A stretch of DNA of 64,000 bases from Hymenolepis diminuta (GCA_900708905.1 CAADRB010000085.1:124001-188000); one strand, 5' to 3'. Positions 1 to 13,990 are shown, numbered from the stretch's first letter. Made by a program: numbers and translations. The notes: generated by a model not told the origin, from the letters alone.

Positions 1-3000
1 TTTCAGCTTATCTCATAAGTCGTAATATTCAGTTTCTATTATCTAAATTTACGATTTAATTCCTGAGTTTCCGGTTAAATCTATGACTGGAGTGTTCATA
101 ACCTGTTGAAAAATTGATTAAACTTAGCAATCGATCGTGTCATTTTGACACTTTTGTACTTTCTCAAGGCCGTAATCAAGTAATCAGACAAAATAGGGAT
201 GATAACTGGATTTACCGATCATCGAAATATAAAGATTGAATAAGATTTTCTCGGCCAAAGTTGTTGTATTGTGCACTTATTTTTGGTCTACGAGTGTTCA
301 TCTTCTTTATGCAAATCTCTATAATTCATTACAGACGGAATTAGAATAAAGAAGTAAAAACACAAAACTCGTTTTCAGTAACCACATTCTAGAGGCATTT
401 TAAATCTAAACAATAAAAATTCGGATATCCAACGATTCATAGCATCACGTGCATTTGGTGTAGATGTGGATGGAATACAGCATAAAGGGAAAGCAGAGCA
501 AATGCGTCGGTGGTAGAATGAGGAAAGTGTGCAATCATGGGTAATTGGTGAAGTAGGAGAACTGTAAATGAGAAGTTAAATTATACATTAAATGTAGGCC
601 ACTACAGTTTTTTCTTTAAAAATCTATTTTTTCAGTGAGAGACCCAAAAGCCATGTAGTGACACATACACGTCGGGCCGTTTCCTTAACTTGTGCATCAC
701 TTTTCGTATTTCATTTCTCTCAAATATTGAGTTTTACTTCACTTCTCCTATGCTTTATCTATCCTCCCTGAAACCATGTATAGATTATCAATCTTCATCT
801 AGCTCCTACATGTTAGATTCCTCTTTACTTTACTCAAAATAATTATTCAACCACAACTCTTTCGAAGTGTTGAACCTGGTCAAAGCTTGGCGATTAAATA
901 GTTTCCCCATTATATTTTAGTGGCACGTAGGTTGGAGCCTACTTTAAATAAGACGTTATATCGGGTTATTAGGTCTCCTTTTCAGTTTTCAAAGACTCCA
1001 TCCTTTGACAACTTCTAACTTTCTATTTCAAAGATAATAATATTTTAAATTTAGTATAAAACATCTAAATCTATTAAAGCAGTGTGAATTGATCCACTTC
1101 CTGAACAGTTCGATTACGTTTTTAATTTTATTTCATTTAAGTTAATCGTTCTAAAAGACAAAAACATAGACCGGTATTGCGCAGTTGGTTATGAATTTCA
1201 TAAAAAATAAAGTTCTGATTATCTTTGAACCATGAATTCCGAATCTCAATTGAAATGATATGGGAAAATAATGAAAGTGATCGGACCGCCCACGGTTCTC
1301 CATTAAAGAATCAATCAAAATGGAGGAGTATTGTGTTTAGTTATATGATGAATAAAGACAGTAATAACTGAATATATATTTCTTGCGAGAAAGGAATACC
1401 CATTTCTGCTTAATTTGACTTTTATTGATACTACATACCAAACTAATCAAATTTCTTGATCTCCAAGAAACTACGTCATTTAACTAAACATGAAATAATC
1501 AGAGACATATTTTTACCCACCACCTGTTTTATCGGTAGAATAAAATAATACTTTCCTACAAACTGCCACGGGACACCTGTTGACTTTAGTATGATTATTG
1601 TAAATAGCTAAATAGATGAAAAATTTACTATGTTTATTCATGATAAATATCTAAGCACGAAGGACAGTAAAAATGTCAGATCAAAAGTTAAATGAAAAGG
1701 GGATGTGCACATGGTGAAGATTAGAGATTAAAGTCAGGAAATTTTACAAACCAAATGTAGGAGTTTGCTCCTTCGGTTGCTGAGAGTGTCCATATCCGCT
1801 ATCTTCAAAGATTTTTAACCAGTTCTTCAAAGCTAGCAAGTTAAATGATTGATCACGTCATCTCTATTCTAAAAATCAAGGACACCTAACTAATATTGTC
1901 TAATAGATTTGTAACTTGACAACATAATACCGTTTCTTATGTTTTGACTTCCATTTTCAGTTGTTCACGAACTTAAAAAGGAAGAATTAAATTATTTGCA
2001 CTTTAAAATCTAAATTAATTTTATTCATTTCATGGTGATTTTCTATTTGGGTGCTTAATTTAATTATGTGTGCGCCAATGTACAGATCGCCTGAGTGGGT
2101 GTATATTGCGATCTGTGTAGGCATTTTGTAAATTATTGTAGTAAAAAAAGCACACAACATTTTAGCGTGCGAAAATACATTAGAATTATTTCATAAGAAG
2201 AAAAAAACGCTTCTAGTTAAACTGCTCGTCTACGGAATGAAATGGCACGTGTAAATTCAGTGAGTGGAATGGCCAACAGCATTAGTAACGTCTTAATGTA
2301 AAATTGGGTTGATATAGTGCGTTTTTTATCAGAAAAAACTTCATGTTATTCGAATTAAGATGATTATTATATACCCTTGGAAATTGTAATATTAACCTGG
2401 ACAATGATAATCTTAAGTAAGTCCCAAATCTGTCGAGTAGTATTTCCTCTTCTAACCAATTTTAGCAGTTGCTATTAATGATACCGCTCACTGGATGTAC
2501 GCCATTCAAGACATGACCTACAAGATTTGACCTTTAGACAGGCGCTTTTTCGATGTGTTGCAGGTGCCAAAATATTTTATACAATGATTATTTAACTGAA
2601 AGGCTTAAGAACACTCCAATAATAATAAAGATATTACAATTTAACTTGAAGGAAAACAGTAAATGAGCTCATCGAACTTTATTCCGACTGATTCCTATCT
2701 TAAGCTTACAATAATTAACAGCCTTCTGCTAAGAATTTCGGATTTATGTATCCAAGAGACATTATATGACTGCATAGTTCCTTTAACGCACTTTTTAATG
2801 TCATTTTACAAATAAGAATTAATTTATGGAAGACAAAAGAAAATAAACCTGTGGATGTAAATATATATTAATGATAATCAAATATTCCTCCCAAATACCT
2901 TATAATCAAATTTCTTCATTATCTATGGTCAAATAAAAACATTTTACAATTTGAAAACATTGAAAAGCATTTTCAAAAAAGGAAACAGCAAAATTAGTTA

Positions 3001-4569
3001 ATAATGGGTGAAATGGTGATCAGACAGATATAGTGTATGAATTTTTAGTATCAAAAGATCTTATTTTGTTTGATAAATATGTTCGTGGTATGTCCTATTC
3101 TAACTTATTGAGTAAAATTTTCAGCTTTAATTAATAATCTTCCAAAGTTTATATTTAAAAAACGACCCTTGGCGAGTGAGTTCATTTGGGCGATATTCAA
3201 GGCTTCCTGGTTAAAATTTGTGGCGGTTTATGTCATCTCGGTTCATTTGTGTCTTCTGACGGCCAAGTAATGATAGTTGGGCTAGTAAAAATTGTAATAG
3301 ATCTACTTTTATTATGTAAATATGCTTGTATCACAAATATACGATGACAAATAAAATATGTAAAATGAAGTATGTTGTAAAACTTGTGAATAAGTTATTT
3401 TATTTTCGTATTAAGTAGTAGAAGAAGTATTTTTCTATTTAGAGCAATTTAATGGTCAGATGAAAGTTAAAATCCCTAAGAAATGATTGGTAGTTTGTTT
3501 TATTATTAATTCTTTAAGCTAAATCTGTAAACGAAATTACCCACAATTCAAACGGACACCTTTTCAGATTCGCAAAAGTATTCGTTGCTAAGGTTATGTC
3601 ATTGTTTTCATATTGCCATGGTGATCCGCTTTTAGGTTTAAATGACAATGTTACTGCCAATACAATATGACTTTTAATATATTTAGCTTTCTACAAGCAA
3701 GAATCATATTTTTTTCCAAACTTATGGTTGACATCAAATTTAAATCAGTAGAAAAATTATTATCATGAATGAAAAACGTAAATACATAATAACTTCGGTG
3801 TTATTTATCTTCTAGAATCATTACGAAGGGGAAATTCAAACGGAAATGAAATATATTAATCAGGTTTTTATTTAAATGTGGTATTATGGTCAAAGCTTCC
3901 TATCTCTAACTGATATTTAACTTAACTCTTGATTCAAGAGATGGAACATGTCTTATCGGCACATATTGAAGTAAAATTGTTTTGGGAAATCGTATTACCA
4001 GAGAATGTGAATAGATAGTTCGCCTAAAGAGAATTTGATTACTTAAAACATAGTGATGATAGGTGGATTCTGCTGATAATTTGTTGAGAGGCAATAGATA
4101 TTTTGCAGATTTTCCAGTCAAAAATTATTTTCATGTTTATTAATTGAAAGGTTAACAAAAATTGATTTGAATATAGGCCAGGTATCCTAATCTGCTTTTA
4201 TGAGAAATTCGTTCATCAGAATTTACCTGCGTGATTGACCATCCATGTATCTAAATGTAAACAGTGAAGTTTATTAAGTTTGTGGCTCAAATAAAAACCT
4301 AATGAATCTGAAATTTGAATGTACTTAGATCCTTATCATACTTTAAATCTGGGTGTAATGTGAGAAGAAAAATGAAATTCGATGATGAACCTCGCAAAAA
4401 ATATGTAATTTGACCTTCGAATATCGGCTTTAATTAAAATTTTGAACAGAGGAAAAATTTTCTGTGTCACCGACTGTTTGCGAACGAAAATGAGATAAAG
4501 CGTCAATAATTTACTGATAAGCAGCAAAGAAGGTTATAGCAGCACTAATTTCTGCAGTAAAGCTACAAT

Positions 4570-4780
4570 AGGCTTATAAATTCCCCCACAAATCTAGCTC
4601 TAACAGACTAAACCAGCCTTTTCCCAAATCAGAAGGCCAAGAATTGAATTAGAATACCAGTATTGGACAATCGCAATGAAATGAGAGAGTAAGGAGGAAG
4701 AGGGTGAAAGGAAGTATTGGAAAATGAAGGAGAATTGAACAAGTTAGTACCGAGCGGGTACGGCTCAGGTTATGATAAAG
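4570..4780 (-). repeat. Diverged dispersed repeat, pyrimidine-rich, inverted copy
   Basis: Read on the minus strand, this segment has a CT-rich block ending in CTCTCATTTCATT, followed by a GTCCAATACTGG-like box and a downstream GTTAGAGCTAG-like box. The same order of boxes is found on the plus strand near 26640-26830 and 36110-36310. Identity is low and the ends are not defined, so membership in one family is a reading by eye. No coding potential is visible. Confidence 0.3.
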
Positions 4781-5963
4781 CCGGCTTATTGAGGGAAAGT
4801 AAGATGGGTGACAGATTTAGCGTCCGTTGTTTGTTTGTGAGTAGCCAATAAAATATTATTAACTGATGTAAGTCAGTATGCAAGTATCGCAAGTCCAACT
4901 CACGGGTAGACGCATTTGTCCGACACAAGAATGATATGGAGATACTTGGAAAATAATTTGACTGAATATGAACAAAAAGTTGGTGTTCCGATCCATAAAA
5001 TGTGAATATCACTAAAATACGAGATAACTAATAAAATTAGGAATTGAGAAAGAAGACAATTCAATGATTGTAACGTTCAGATTAAAAATTTTTTCCCCTC
5101 TGTTTCAAAATCAAGCTGTCTTTTCGGTTTCGCCATAATAAAAATTTTTGTGTTTTGCAATGGATAAAACTAGTATAATGAATACAAATCTGGTTTAATA
5201 AATACTTAATTAAAAATTATCTATCATTAAACCTGTTAATTTCTATACTATTTATCTTTCGTGAATTTGGCTATTGCATAATCTCATGCTAATGATTTTA
5301 CAAACATATTCGCAAGTGCATTGAATACTATGAAGCACGTAGTAACAAGCGCAATAATGATACCACAATCTCGACTGAATTTTCTTGATTAAAATGAAAG
5401 AACGCAATTTTTTCAAGGCATACGCCCCCTTCTGTTCCTTTTTTACCAACAACTAGACTGAATCGATGTATGCCAACCAATAAAACAAACTACAAAGAAT
5501 TTTTCATTTTACCAACTTTAGCATTTACCAAACATTTATTATCGAATAAGAAGGATAGTTTATTTGTTAACTGCTGTATATATTGTATTATATTTACAAC
5601 TCTAACATATGACATAATTCAAAAGGATGTTAACCTCCAATTTGAAATTAAAAGCTTATTATTCCTCAGTTAGATTGTCCTATTTGAAAGTTAAATTATA
5701 TAATCATTAGTTGATCATTTTACAAAATGGAGTTTTAAATTTCAATTATTTAAGAACATTCCCTGCACTTTAAACTAGCTGGGGTTTCATTATATACCTT
5801 ACGAGCTTTGATTTTGCATAATAGTTCAAACAGTCTGTTCGTTGATCTAAGCTTGTGCTTTTGTAATAAACTACCACCTCCACTGACAACCAAATGAATA
5901 CGCTTCCCAGTGAGCCGATACTTCTACGCGTTCTTGAATACTTATATTTCTAAAGATCCATAA

Positions 5964-5994
5964 AGAGGACAAATTTTTACAATATTTGTCCTCT
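5964..5994. repeat. 11-bp perfect hairpin
   Basis: The arm AGAGGACAAAT at 5964-5974 is answered by its exact reverse complement at 5984-5994, around a nine-base loop and followed by a short A-run. An 11-bp perfect stem is more than usual for the surrounding AT-rich sequence because it contains four G:C pairs. It may be a relic of a small inverted-repeat element; no function can be assigned. Confidence 0.5.
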
Positions 5995-7089
5995 AAAAAA
6001 TATTACCTAATCGTAAAATTGTATTTTTATCTTTTGAATTAAAACTGGAAGTTATTTGCGTGGTTGATGAAAAAACTTTAAAAGTCGTTTGTTGAATTTG
6101 ACACTTGAGGGCAGAGTGAAATGGCAGTGCTTGTGCAATTGCATTAAGGTTTGCGAAAGGTTTCAAATTTTCTTTTAAAAGAATAACAAAGTGCTTAGTG
6201 AGAAAACAGCTGGGGTTTATACCTTGTAGGATATTTCTGTCTACTTTATATACTTTACCCATATATTACTTTACATGTTCAAAATATAAATATCCTCGGT
6301 TTTTAGTGGCCTTTTAACTCAAACATTTATTTAATCTTTTTGTGTAACAATAATAGACAAGTCAGTGTATGTTCTGGCTAAAATTATGAGTTCATTCATA
6401 TCGTGTCAGAAGTTTGTGCAATTCTTAGATTAATTGGGTTTCCGGCTACCTAAGAAATGAACGACGACCACAATTTTTGTCACTTCATTTCGTTACTTTC
6501 ATCATTATATATTTTATTAAAACTGCCCTATATTACTTCATTTTGAATTTTATTATTTTTTTTTCTGCATAAAGATAAATGGAATATGTATGTGGCTAAC
6601 TTTAAGACATCCATCGACGAAAATAATAGATTTTAATTGACAAATAATCACGATGTCCTTCTGTCCATTATACTAAAATGAACCAAGTATTTTTAAAATT
6701 AATAAGTACTTTACGTATTTTAAACGAATTTTTACTCTATTTGCAATTATATGAACCAAACTAGGCATATGTGATGATCATAACAGAAAAATAATTTCAT
6801 TTTGTTGCCTAATTTTAAAATCTACATTCTTAAAGTTTGGCGTGTAATTTAAAAATATAGCATTTGGATATTAAAATAAAATAGAAAATAATTTTATAGG
6901 GACTATTTTAAGATCAAATGTTCTCCTGAGACGGGTTTTAAAGTAATCTTATTGTGCGTATGTTAATGTTACTATTATCAAATATATTATAAAATTATGC
7001 AATAACTATTCTTACGTTTCGTCAAATTTCTGCGCACAAATAAAATAATCTCCATCGTTTAATATTGATTTTCTGTTTATTATCTTAAG

Positions 7090-7131
7090 TAAATATGTAC
7101 TTATGTATATATAAATATGTAAATATGTATT
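7090..7131. repeat. Short imperfect tandem repeat (TAAATATG-like)
   Basis: Units resembling TAAATATG are repeated with interruptions across this stretch. It is low-complexity AT-rich sequence with no further meaning visible. Confidence 0.5.
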
Positions 7132-10100
7132 TGATTTATGGTGTTGGATGCAACAGTCGGTTATGGATCCAAACTGTTACTAAAAGCAGGTATATTTGAT
7201 CAGAAAAACAAATCAAGGAGTGAAATCCGATTAAAGCTTTAAGAGTAGACGTAGGTTTCCTTCTTTTTAATTTGTTATACACTCTGTGTATATTTATTTA
7301 ATTTAAATTATTAATGATTGTGACTTTTAACGTAACCATATAAGACGATTTTATTTAGAACGATCTATTAAAAATTTGCTTGCTGTGTTGTAAGGGATAA
7401 TTTTGAAATGATCGAGATATATAATAGCTCACTTCCGCATTATTACCACTATACATACATGTGTGAATATCAATTATGAATTTATTAAAAATTCCATGGA
7501 ACCAATTAATATTTCGTTTTATCACGGAAAAGATGATTACATTAGAATTATAAAAAATATCATTAAAAGCTCCATAGCAACAGTTGAATAATCATTTAAA
7601 CGCCAAATTAATTTAAAAAAGAGAAAATATATAATTTTCTGAAGAATTTTATCCTTTCTTTCCTTAATTGCAAAACAAATGCCTAATATTAATTCTAGTA
7701 TTTCAATAATCTAAAACAGAGAATTACCTTATTTAAATCAAATGATATTCAAGCTTATACGCTATTTACTGAACGATTTCAGATGATGTGAGAAAATACT
7801 TTTGATCCAGCACCATTATTGCGGTTAATTTTTTTCTCCGTAGATATAAGCAACACAAGTAGGCACATACTGTTATAGGCTAATCACTAAAAATTAGAAT
7901 TTCTATTAATAGCTCGATCAATCTAATAATATGTAAAAGAGGTGTCACATGCCTAACTCTTAATTTATTTGATATTATTAAATTTTGTCTTTTCAGTAAA
8001 TATTATACAATTTAATAAGCATTATGTTTCAGAGTGTTGAATAAATCTGATTAACATTAAAATAAATATACTTTAAATTGTATTGATCAAATTTATCAGG
8101 TAAATTGAGCAATTAAATAAATTTTATGTAGATTATGGAACAGTAGAAAATATCTCAAGTAATTAAAATACAAATATATTGACTGCTTTCGGGTCAAAAC
8201 ATAAATTCACAGTTGACATATTTAAGACTTGGATCGATGACAAATTTCAAAGTTCCAGGGAAAATATACAATTTAACTGACAACAATAATAATATGATAA
8301 ATTTTTGAATAATAAATATCAATATCTCTAATAAAATTGCCATATTTTATTTCTTATCTTCCCATCATCTTGTTTTTTCTTTACATGGAATTTGCTTAAG
8401 TAGCTATAATATGTGAAATTGATTTACAACAACCACAACCATATTAAAAAAAGTAAAGAGAACCGAAAGAAGAAAAACACTCGAAATATTTATAATGCCT
8501 TTCAATGCTGCTAAGCAACGGCAACCCATGAACAACCATGAAATCAATAGTAGCTTGGCAACACCCATATTTTATGTCTCTTCTAACACTCACCATAGAA
8601 ACGCACATTGTTGTGAAATGCTCTAAAATGATATAACTGTCATAACAAGTTATATAATAATCTACACAAAGTACCATTATTTGAACTTTTAACCACGAGA
8701 TATCCATACAATTATCCCTAGTTGCACTTATTTTAATAAAGTGGTGTAATAAGTGGGTAGAGCGTGGGTCTTAATGACGATTAAGAGAAGCAGGACGGAT
8801 AAAAAATTGTGAAAACTCGTGATATTTTAAATTTATTTAGATTACGCGCAATCAATACCCACTAAAAATTTTGTAATAAATATACTGCTAGCATTTAACG
8901 GTAGGTAAGCATAAGCTTTGTCTTCAAGAAATAATTGCTAAATAAATGTAAATAAAATTAATATTAACATTTGTAAAATTGAATCAGATATGCGAAGTTA
9001 ACTTTAAATTATCCCCAGCTTTGGCACAAAGCTATTAAAATTGTTTTAGAAAAATAGAAAAGTGCAGGCTTATTCCAACTCTAGTGAATGTATTAGAGAG
9101 TTTTGTGCTGCAATAACTTTAATTTAGGATTTTAATATATCAGATAAAGTCTATTGCTCAATATAGGAGTTTTTGAAATATGCTTTAAGATTAATTATTT
9201 TTAAGGTAGATTTCTTAATAAAACACTTTTAGAGTGTTTATTTTACAAGGGTCATGAATTTAGAACAATTAGTTAAACAATAGTTCATTCATTAAAACTC
9301 CAAAAGTGTACATTCCCCAATCATTATGCAAACAATAACTAATAAATACATTATTCTTTAGCCTGTTAACTAGGTTATAAATAGATAATATAGAGGTGTA
9401 TTTTATGTCTCAATGCTTTTGTAGCTACCTCTTATTGGCTAAATTAAAGCTATAAGTTCACGAATTACGTGTAAAAGCATTTCGTCTTCCCAGCCATTTG
9501 AAGAATAGACGAAATAAATTGACAAAAATTACTCTTCTTGCTTAATAAGACCAGTTATTATGCACTGAATAACATTGAAATATTTCTGCTGTAAACCAGA
9601 GAACGATTCGAAAAATCTGAATTTTTGAATATAACCTGCTTATTTAGCTGATATTTTACAACCTCATTTCAAAATCAAATGAAGGAAGACTTTTTGATAT
9701 CTTGACGCTGCTCTGAGTATCTTTTTGACCCACCTTCTTTATCGTTTATTTGGCTTGACTTTAACTGGACTCTGTTGCTTCGAGCAATTAAGAATTGTAA
9801 AAATTTTTCCAATTCTGTGAGTACTAACAATAAATAATGATTTTAAAATAGTTTTTCTTATAAATTTTCTTACACAAAAAGTTATGCTTTGATAATAATA
9901 TTGCTGCCATTAGCTGACTATTATAAAATAACACGCATAGAATAAAACTAAAACCAAACAAACTGCGATAGCATAAAAATATTAATTCCAAAGAGGGAGT
10001 TGCTGAAATAATTGAATAAAAACCCTCAAAATCTACGAATATACTTGGCAAACGTTAGCTCTTACCACTTTAGGCAACGCTTGAGAACAAACAACAAGTT

Positions 10101-11649
10101 GCAAACATAATACAATGAAAGATGAACGGAACGTTATATTCGGTCGTGCTATAGATTTGAAATGGATATAATACAACAATGTGACAAACTTGCAAAATTG
10201 TTTGGTTCATCAAGAGGATATTTAAGCATACATAGGATTTCAGTGAGGTTTTCATTAAATGCACGTGCCAGTATGGGAAACTTTCATTGATACTGAGTCA
10301 AACTATTCCTGAACTTACCTGCAGTTATCATAAAATAATGGATTTAAATGTCGCATTATTCCAGGTTTCAAAGTATTTTGGTAAAGTTGGAGTCTATTCT
10401 AAATGGATTTTTCATCAACATTAAACAAATAATATGCCTTTTTGCATAAATTTTATTGTGTTCATGAATTTTAGTATAAACTGAACTCGAAAATTTTTCC
10501 TGATTTTTCATTACACGCACCGAAATTGGCCCATCATTTCCAGATAAATATTCCCCTTAATTGCTTACATTGTTTAATTATGCAAAACTATGAAATGACC
10601 AAATTTATGACTTGACCAATGAATATACTCGATAACCGTAATAAATGACGTATTTATTTTTCTAAATATGCTATTCATTAAACAAACTTATAACTCAGGT
10701 GCAGGTAAATATTTATCTGTGAATGAGTTTTATAAGGTCATATGTAAATATGTACGGCTATAATATCACAAATGGATTAAAATTTGCGTATACTACATTG
10801 CAATATTTGTTAAAAGGGCTAATGAAACCACACATGGTTTAAACAAAGCAATTCCCACTGTTGCTTTTTTGCTTATCAATTTAAATGTTGAAGTATTTAA
10901 ACTAGCAAAAAATAACATTTTACTAATAAATACGTTATCCAAATTTAGCAAATAAACAGCCGCATTACTAACTTACTTCTGTGTCAAATTAGGAGCTTTA
11001 AATAGAGAAGGCAATTTTTCCATCTAAATATTTGGGAGGGGTGTTCCCATTAATTTCATTAACATTTGGTGGACATAATTTAAACTTCAGTAGTTTTCCA
11101 ACTCTAAGAGTTATATTAACTTGTAGTTCGGAAAAGCATATATTGTATTATAAAGGGTCATTTGTTAGCCAGCTCTCTAAAACATTGGTGGTTTATTAAG
11201 ATAGCCCCTGTTGAATAGGAAATATTAGTACAATAACATGTAGTGTTTTAACCGGGGGAGAAAAAAATATTTATTTAATAAACAGTTAAAATATTGCAAT
11301 ATTTCACAGATTTTCAAGTTGTCTTAGAATCGAAAGTCTAATTTCCTGGTGATAACTAAATGCAGCCAGTTTGAGAAACTGTTGAATATGTGTAGGACTT
11401 TATTAATAATCGAATTATTGACATTATGTCAAACTGATTTCAAATATTCTCTTCTTATTCCGGAAATTGTTTTAAAGATTGCCTAAATACTGCATAATAA
11501 TTTACCAGTATCAGTATAACTCACATGATCCCGGATTATTTAACGCACTAGAGCTAATGAAGTAATCATGAGATGAAATGTTATTATTATGTTTAGTTTT
11601 TTAAAAAATTCTACTAAGCCATTATTGAGACAATACTTAAGTTACACTT

Positions 11650-11675
11650 AGGCTTGACACATATTAGTCAAGCCT
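11650..11675. repeat. 9-bp perfect stem-loop at LINE 3' edge
   Basis: AGGCTTGAC at 11650-11658 pairs exactly with GTCAAGCCT at 11667-11675 around the eight-base loop ACATATTA. It sits about 55 bp beyond the stop of the last frame of the minus-strand LINE, where that element's 3' untranslated end is expected. In several LINE families a 3' stem-loop is recognised by the reverse transcriptase; that role here is inference. Confidence 0.55.
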
Positions 11676-11729
11676 GTGGGCTTATCTTACGTTGAAACTA
11701 CAAGGGTGGGAGTTTGGGATTTAGGAGTT

Positions 11730-12710
11730 TTATGAAGCATGAAGGTTATTAGTTTTTGAAAGATATAAAGTGTGGTATTTGGATTTAGGTAAGTGGTCAA
11801 GTGGTGGGAAAGTCCTAACTAGGGGAAAAACGGTAGAGTGGGGATACAACATCTCAGTGCTGGCTTCTGATTTGTCCCTGGAGGCTGGAGATGTTTTTGT
11901 AGGGCAGCTACCTCTTAATAGTCGTGATTTGGTTGTAATTCTCTTTCGGCCCTCACCCAGCGGTGCATTGCTAGCAACAAACCAGTTGTGTTTCTCGTAT
12001 CCATGGTTCCTTGTGCCCTTTTCGGTACCTAAAGATTTAGAACAACCAGGAAAATTGCATTCAAACTTGCAGAAAACTTTACCTCTTCCCGCTCGCGGCA
12101 AGGGTGTGTTGGCCCTACTAGGCTGCTCCCGGCTTCCACTCGCAGTACTCATCAATTCTGGGTGACAAGATTGGATATGTTTCTTCACCCAACCTCTCAC
12201 CTTGTACTGCTTATGGCAATCGGTAACTGGGCAGCTTAGTTTTGCCCCCTCGGATTTCACTACCGCTCCATGGTCTTGCCTTACGTGCCACAACATCTCA
12301 GCACGTCTGGCAAACTATCTTGAGCAATTCAGGTTGGAACAGTGCACCGTTTGGTGTCTACTGCCGACTAAATTAGGCCTATGCTGATCATTCTCAGGAA
12401 TCTTACGACAAGAATTGGCTAGCCAGTCCTCAGCATCCCCTGAGAAGTGTTCTTTTGTATCAGCTTTAAGCTGACGATTCCAGAACTTGGTATGAGCCCT
12501 CTTTTTGCCAGCGTTATCTTTCAGGCAACTTTCTAGTAGTCTTTTCGTTAGGCCCTGCTTCTCTCTGCTCAGCCCAATCCATAGGCTCAGAAGCCTTTGC
12601 TGCATTATAGCAGCTGGGCATTTCAGAGGCACTCTCTTCGCCAGCTCCTCCGCCTTGAGTTGAGCCCAAAGATCACTCTTCGGACAGTATTGAGCAGGGC
12701 TGATATCCAA
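11730..12710 (-). pseudogene. LINE C-terminal region with three CX4CX12HX4H fingers
   Basis: The RT frame ending near 12623 overlaps this one in a different frame, so one frameshift links them. The region is a single frame of about 326 codons broken only by a TAG at 12315-12317. Three zinc-finger-like motifs have exactly the same spacing, Cys-x4-Cys-x12-His-x4-His. Their boxes are CSNLNC...HVRQDH (interrupted by the TAG), CPVTDC...HIQSCH, and CNFPGC...HGYEKH. A Ser/Pro/Arg-rich tail follows. C2H2-like fingers of this sort bind nucleic acid in many proteins; here they may serve RNA or target-DNA binding, by inference. The identical spacing of three copies argues against chance. Confidence 0.75.
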
Positions 12711-12749
12711 TTGTTATTCCTGGTTCTGAGGACTACGGTGAAGAGCCCA

Positions 12750-13990
12750 TAGTAAATGGCCGGGCTTATAAAAATCTCTACTAGGCGTGCCTTAATCTGC
12801 ACTGCTAGAACCGAGCTACGCAGAATCGGGCCAATTTTCATCAGCTGCCTGCGCCCGTTAGCTATACCACCAGAGATGGCTTCTGTGGCATTGCCTAACG
12901 TGTTAATTGGGGAGCCCAAGTATCTGTACGAGTGGACTTTGTCAATGCTTTTACTTCCAAAGTGAAGTAACTTTCGCTCCGATTCCTCTCCCAAGCACAT
13001 CCACTGGGTCTTGTCAGTTGCCATTTCCATAAGGAACTTTGCTAGTACTGTATCTAAACGAGGCAGAAGCTCTTCTGCTTCACCTATAGTATTTGTGATC
13101 AGACAAAGATCGTCTGCATACTCTATGTAGCCAAGCTTCCATTCATCACCATTTTTTGCTACCAGTGTAATACCTATCTGAGGAGCAAGGTTGTAAACCT
13201 CCTCTAGCACTAGCTGAAAGGTGATGTTAAAAAGCAGCGGACCTTCCTTGGAGCTTTTTCGAACTCCACGTTCCATGATGAAACTTTCAGTGGAGCCTCT
13301 AAGTCTTCCTACAGGCGAGTCTAAGAGTGCAGAAATACTATGTACTATGTTCCATGAACACCAAAGATCGATAAGCTGTTTGATTATCGCCCGAGGTGGA
13401 AGGGAATCAAATGCTTTCTTCAAATGTACGAAGATAAGAACAATGGATTTGTTCTTGTCACTGGCAAGTCGGATGCAGTGCCGGATCGTCAAGATGTCTT
13501 GCTCAGCCGAGTAATCCTCTCGGAATCCGTACTGCGTGGGCGAGAGTAGGTTCAGTATGTGCGCTGTCAGCCTTCCACATACTAGGCCAGCGTACAGCTT
13601 CCCTATGGTGTCTAACAGGGAGATGCCTCGATAATTATTGGCCTCTCTGTAGATCCCTTTCTCTTGTATATTGACATAACCTCAGCGTTAACGCATTCTC
13701 TGGGAATCTTTGCGCTGCCGTTCCAATATGAGTCAAACATATCCAACATGCGACAGTCAAGCAGCGACCCTCCCCACTTCAGCAGTTCGGAGCGCAAGCC
13801 GTTAGGACCTGGACTCTTCACTGTTTTGAGCTTAGCTTTCGATTTAAAAAACTCATCCATGATTAGGTCGCTATCCTGCTTTAGGTCGGAAAAGTCGGGT
13901 AACTCCACTTTCTCCCCTCCGCGTTTAAACAGAGCAGAGTAGTGCTCCTTTAGGCCGTTTGGAGATATGGAAGGTCTGGGAGCTGCAGTG
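12750..13990 (-). pseudogene. LINE reverse transcriptase, broken, motif A altered
   Basis: RNA-dependent DNA polymerase of the LINE. The first piece (14022-13612) carries the finger region with KSPGPNGLRSELLKWGG and AEVMSIYKRKGS. The second (from 13492) carries motif A as VHLKKAFDS, motif B as GVRKSSKEGPLLFN, the catalytic YADD, and the YRYLGS box followed by a thumb-like helix. In active relatives motif A begins with Asp where His stands here, and motif B normally reads GVRQG with SP before LLF. Both changes should abolish activity. A frameshift separates the two pieces near 13500-13612. The YADD itself is intact. Confidence 0.88.

Larger units (their letters stand above)
1..11689. other. 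AT-rich intergenic DNA, no gene recognised
   Basis: No open frame here exceeds about 90 codons, and none of the short frames I examined (for example 5993-6262 and 8444-8707 on the minus strand) shows a known domain or good splice sites joining it to a neighbour. The stretch holds an 11-bp perfect hairpin near 5964-5994, a short TAAATATG-type tandem stretch near 7090, and a pyrimidine-rich dispersed repeat copy near 4570-4780 (minus orientation). It could hold distant regulatory DNA or untranslated exons that cannot be seen by eye. Confidence 0.6.

Noticed and set aside
5993..6262. 89-codon minus frame
   Set aside because: No domain, no splice context, length within chance.
8444..8707. 87-codon minus frame rich in Cys and Tyr
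   Set aside because: No recognisable fold or spacing; length within chance.
8752..8800. tRNA-like string GTGGGTAGAGCGTGGGTC
   Set aside because: No acceptor or T arm pairs with it.
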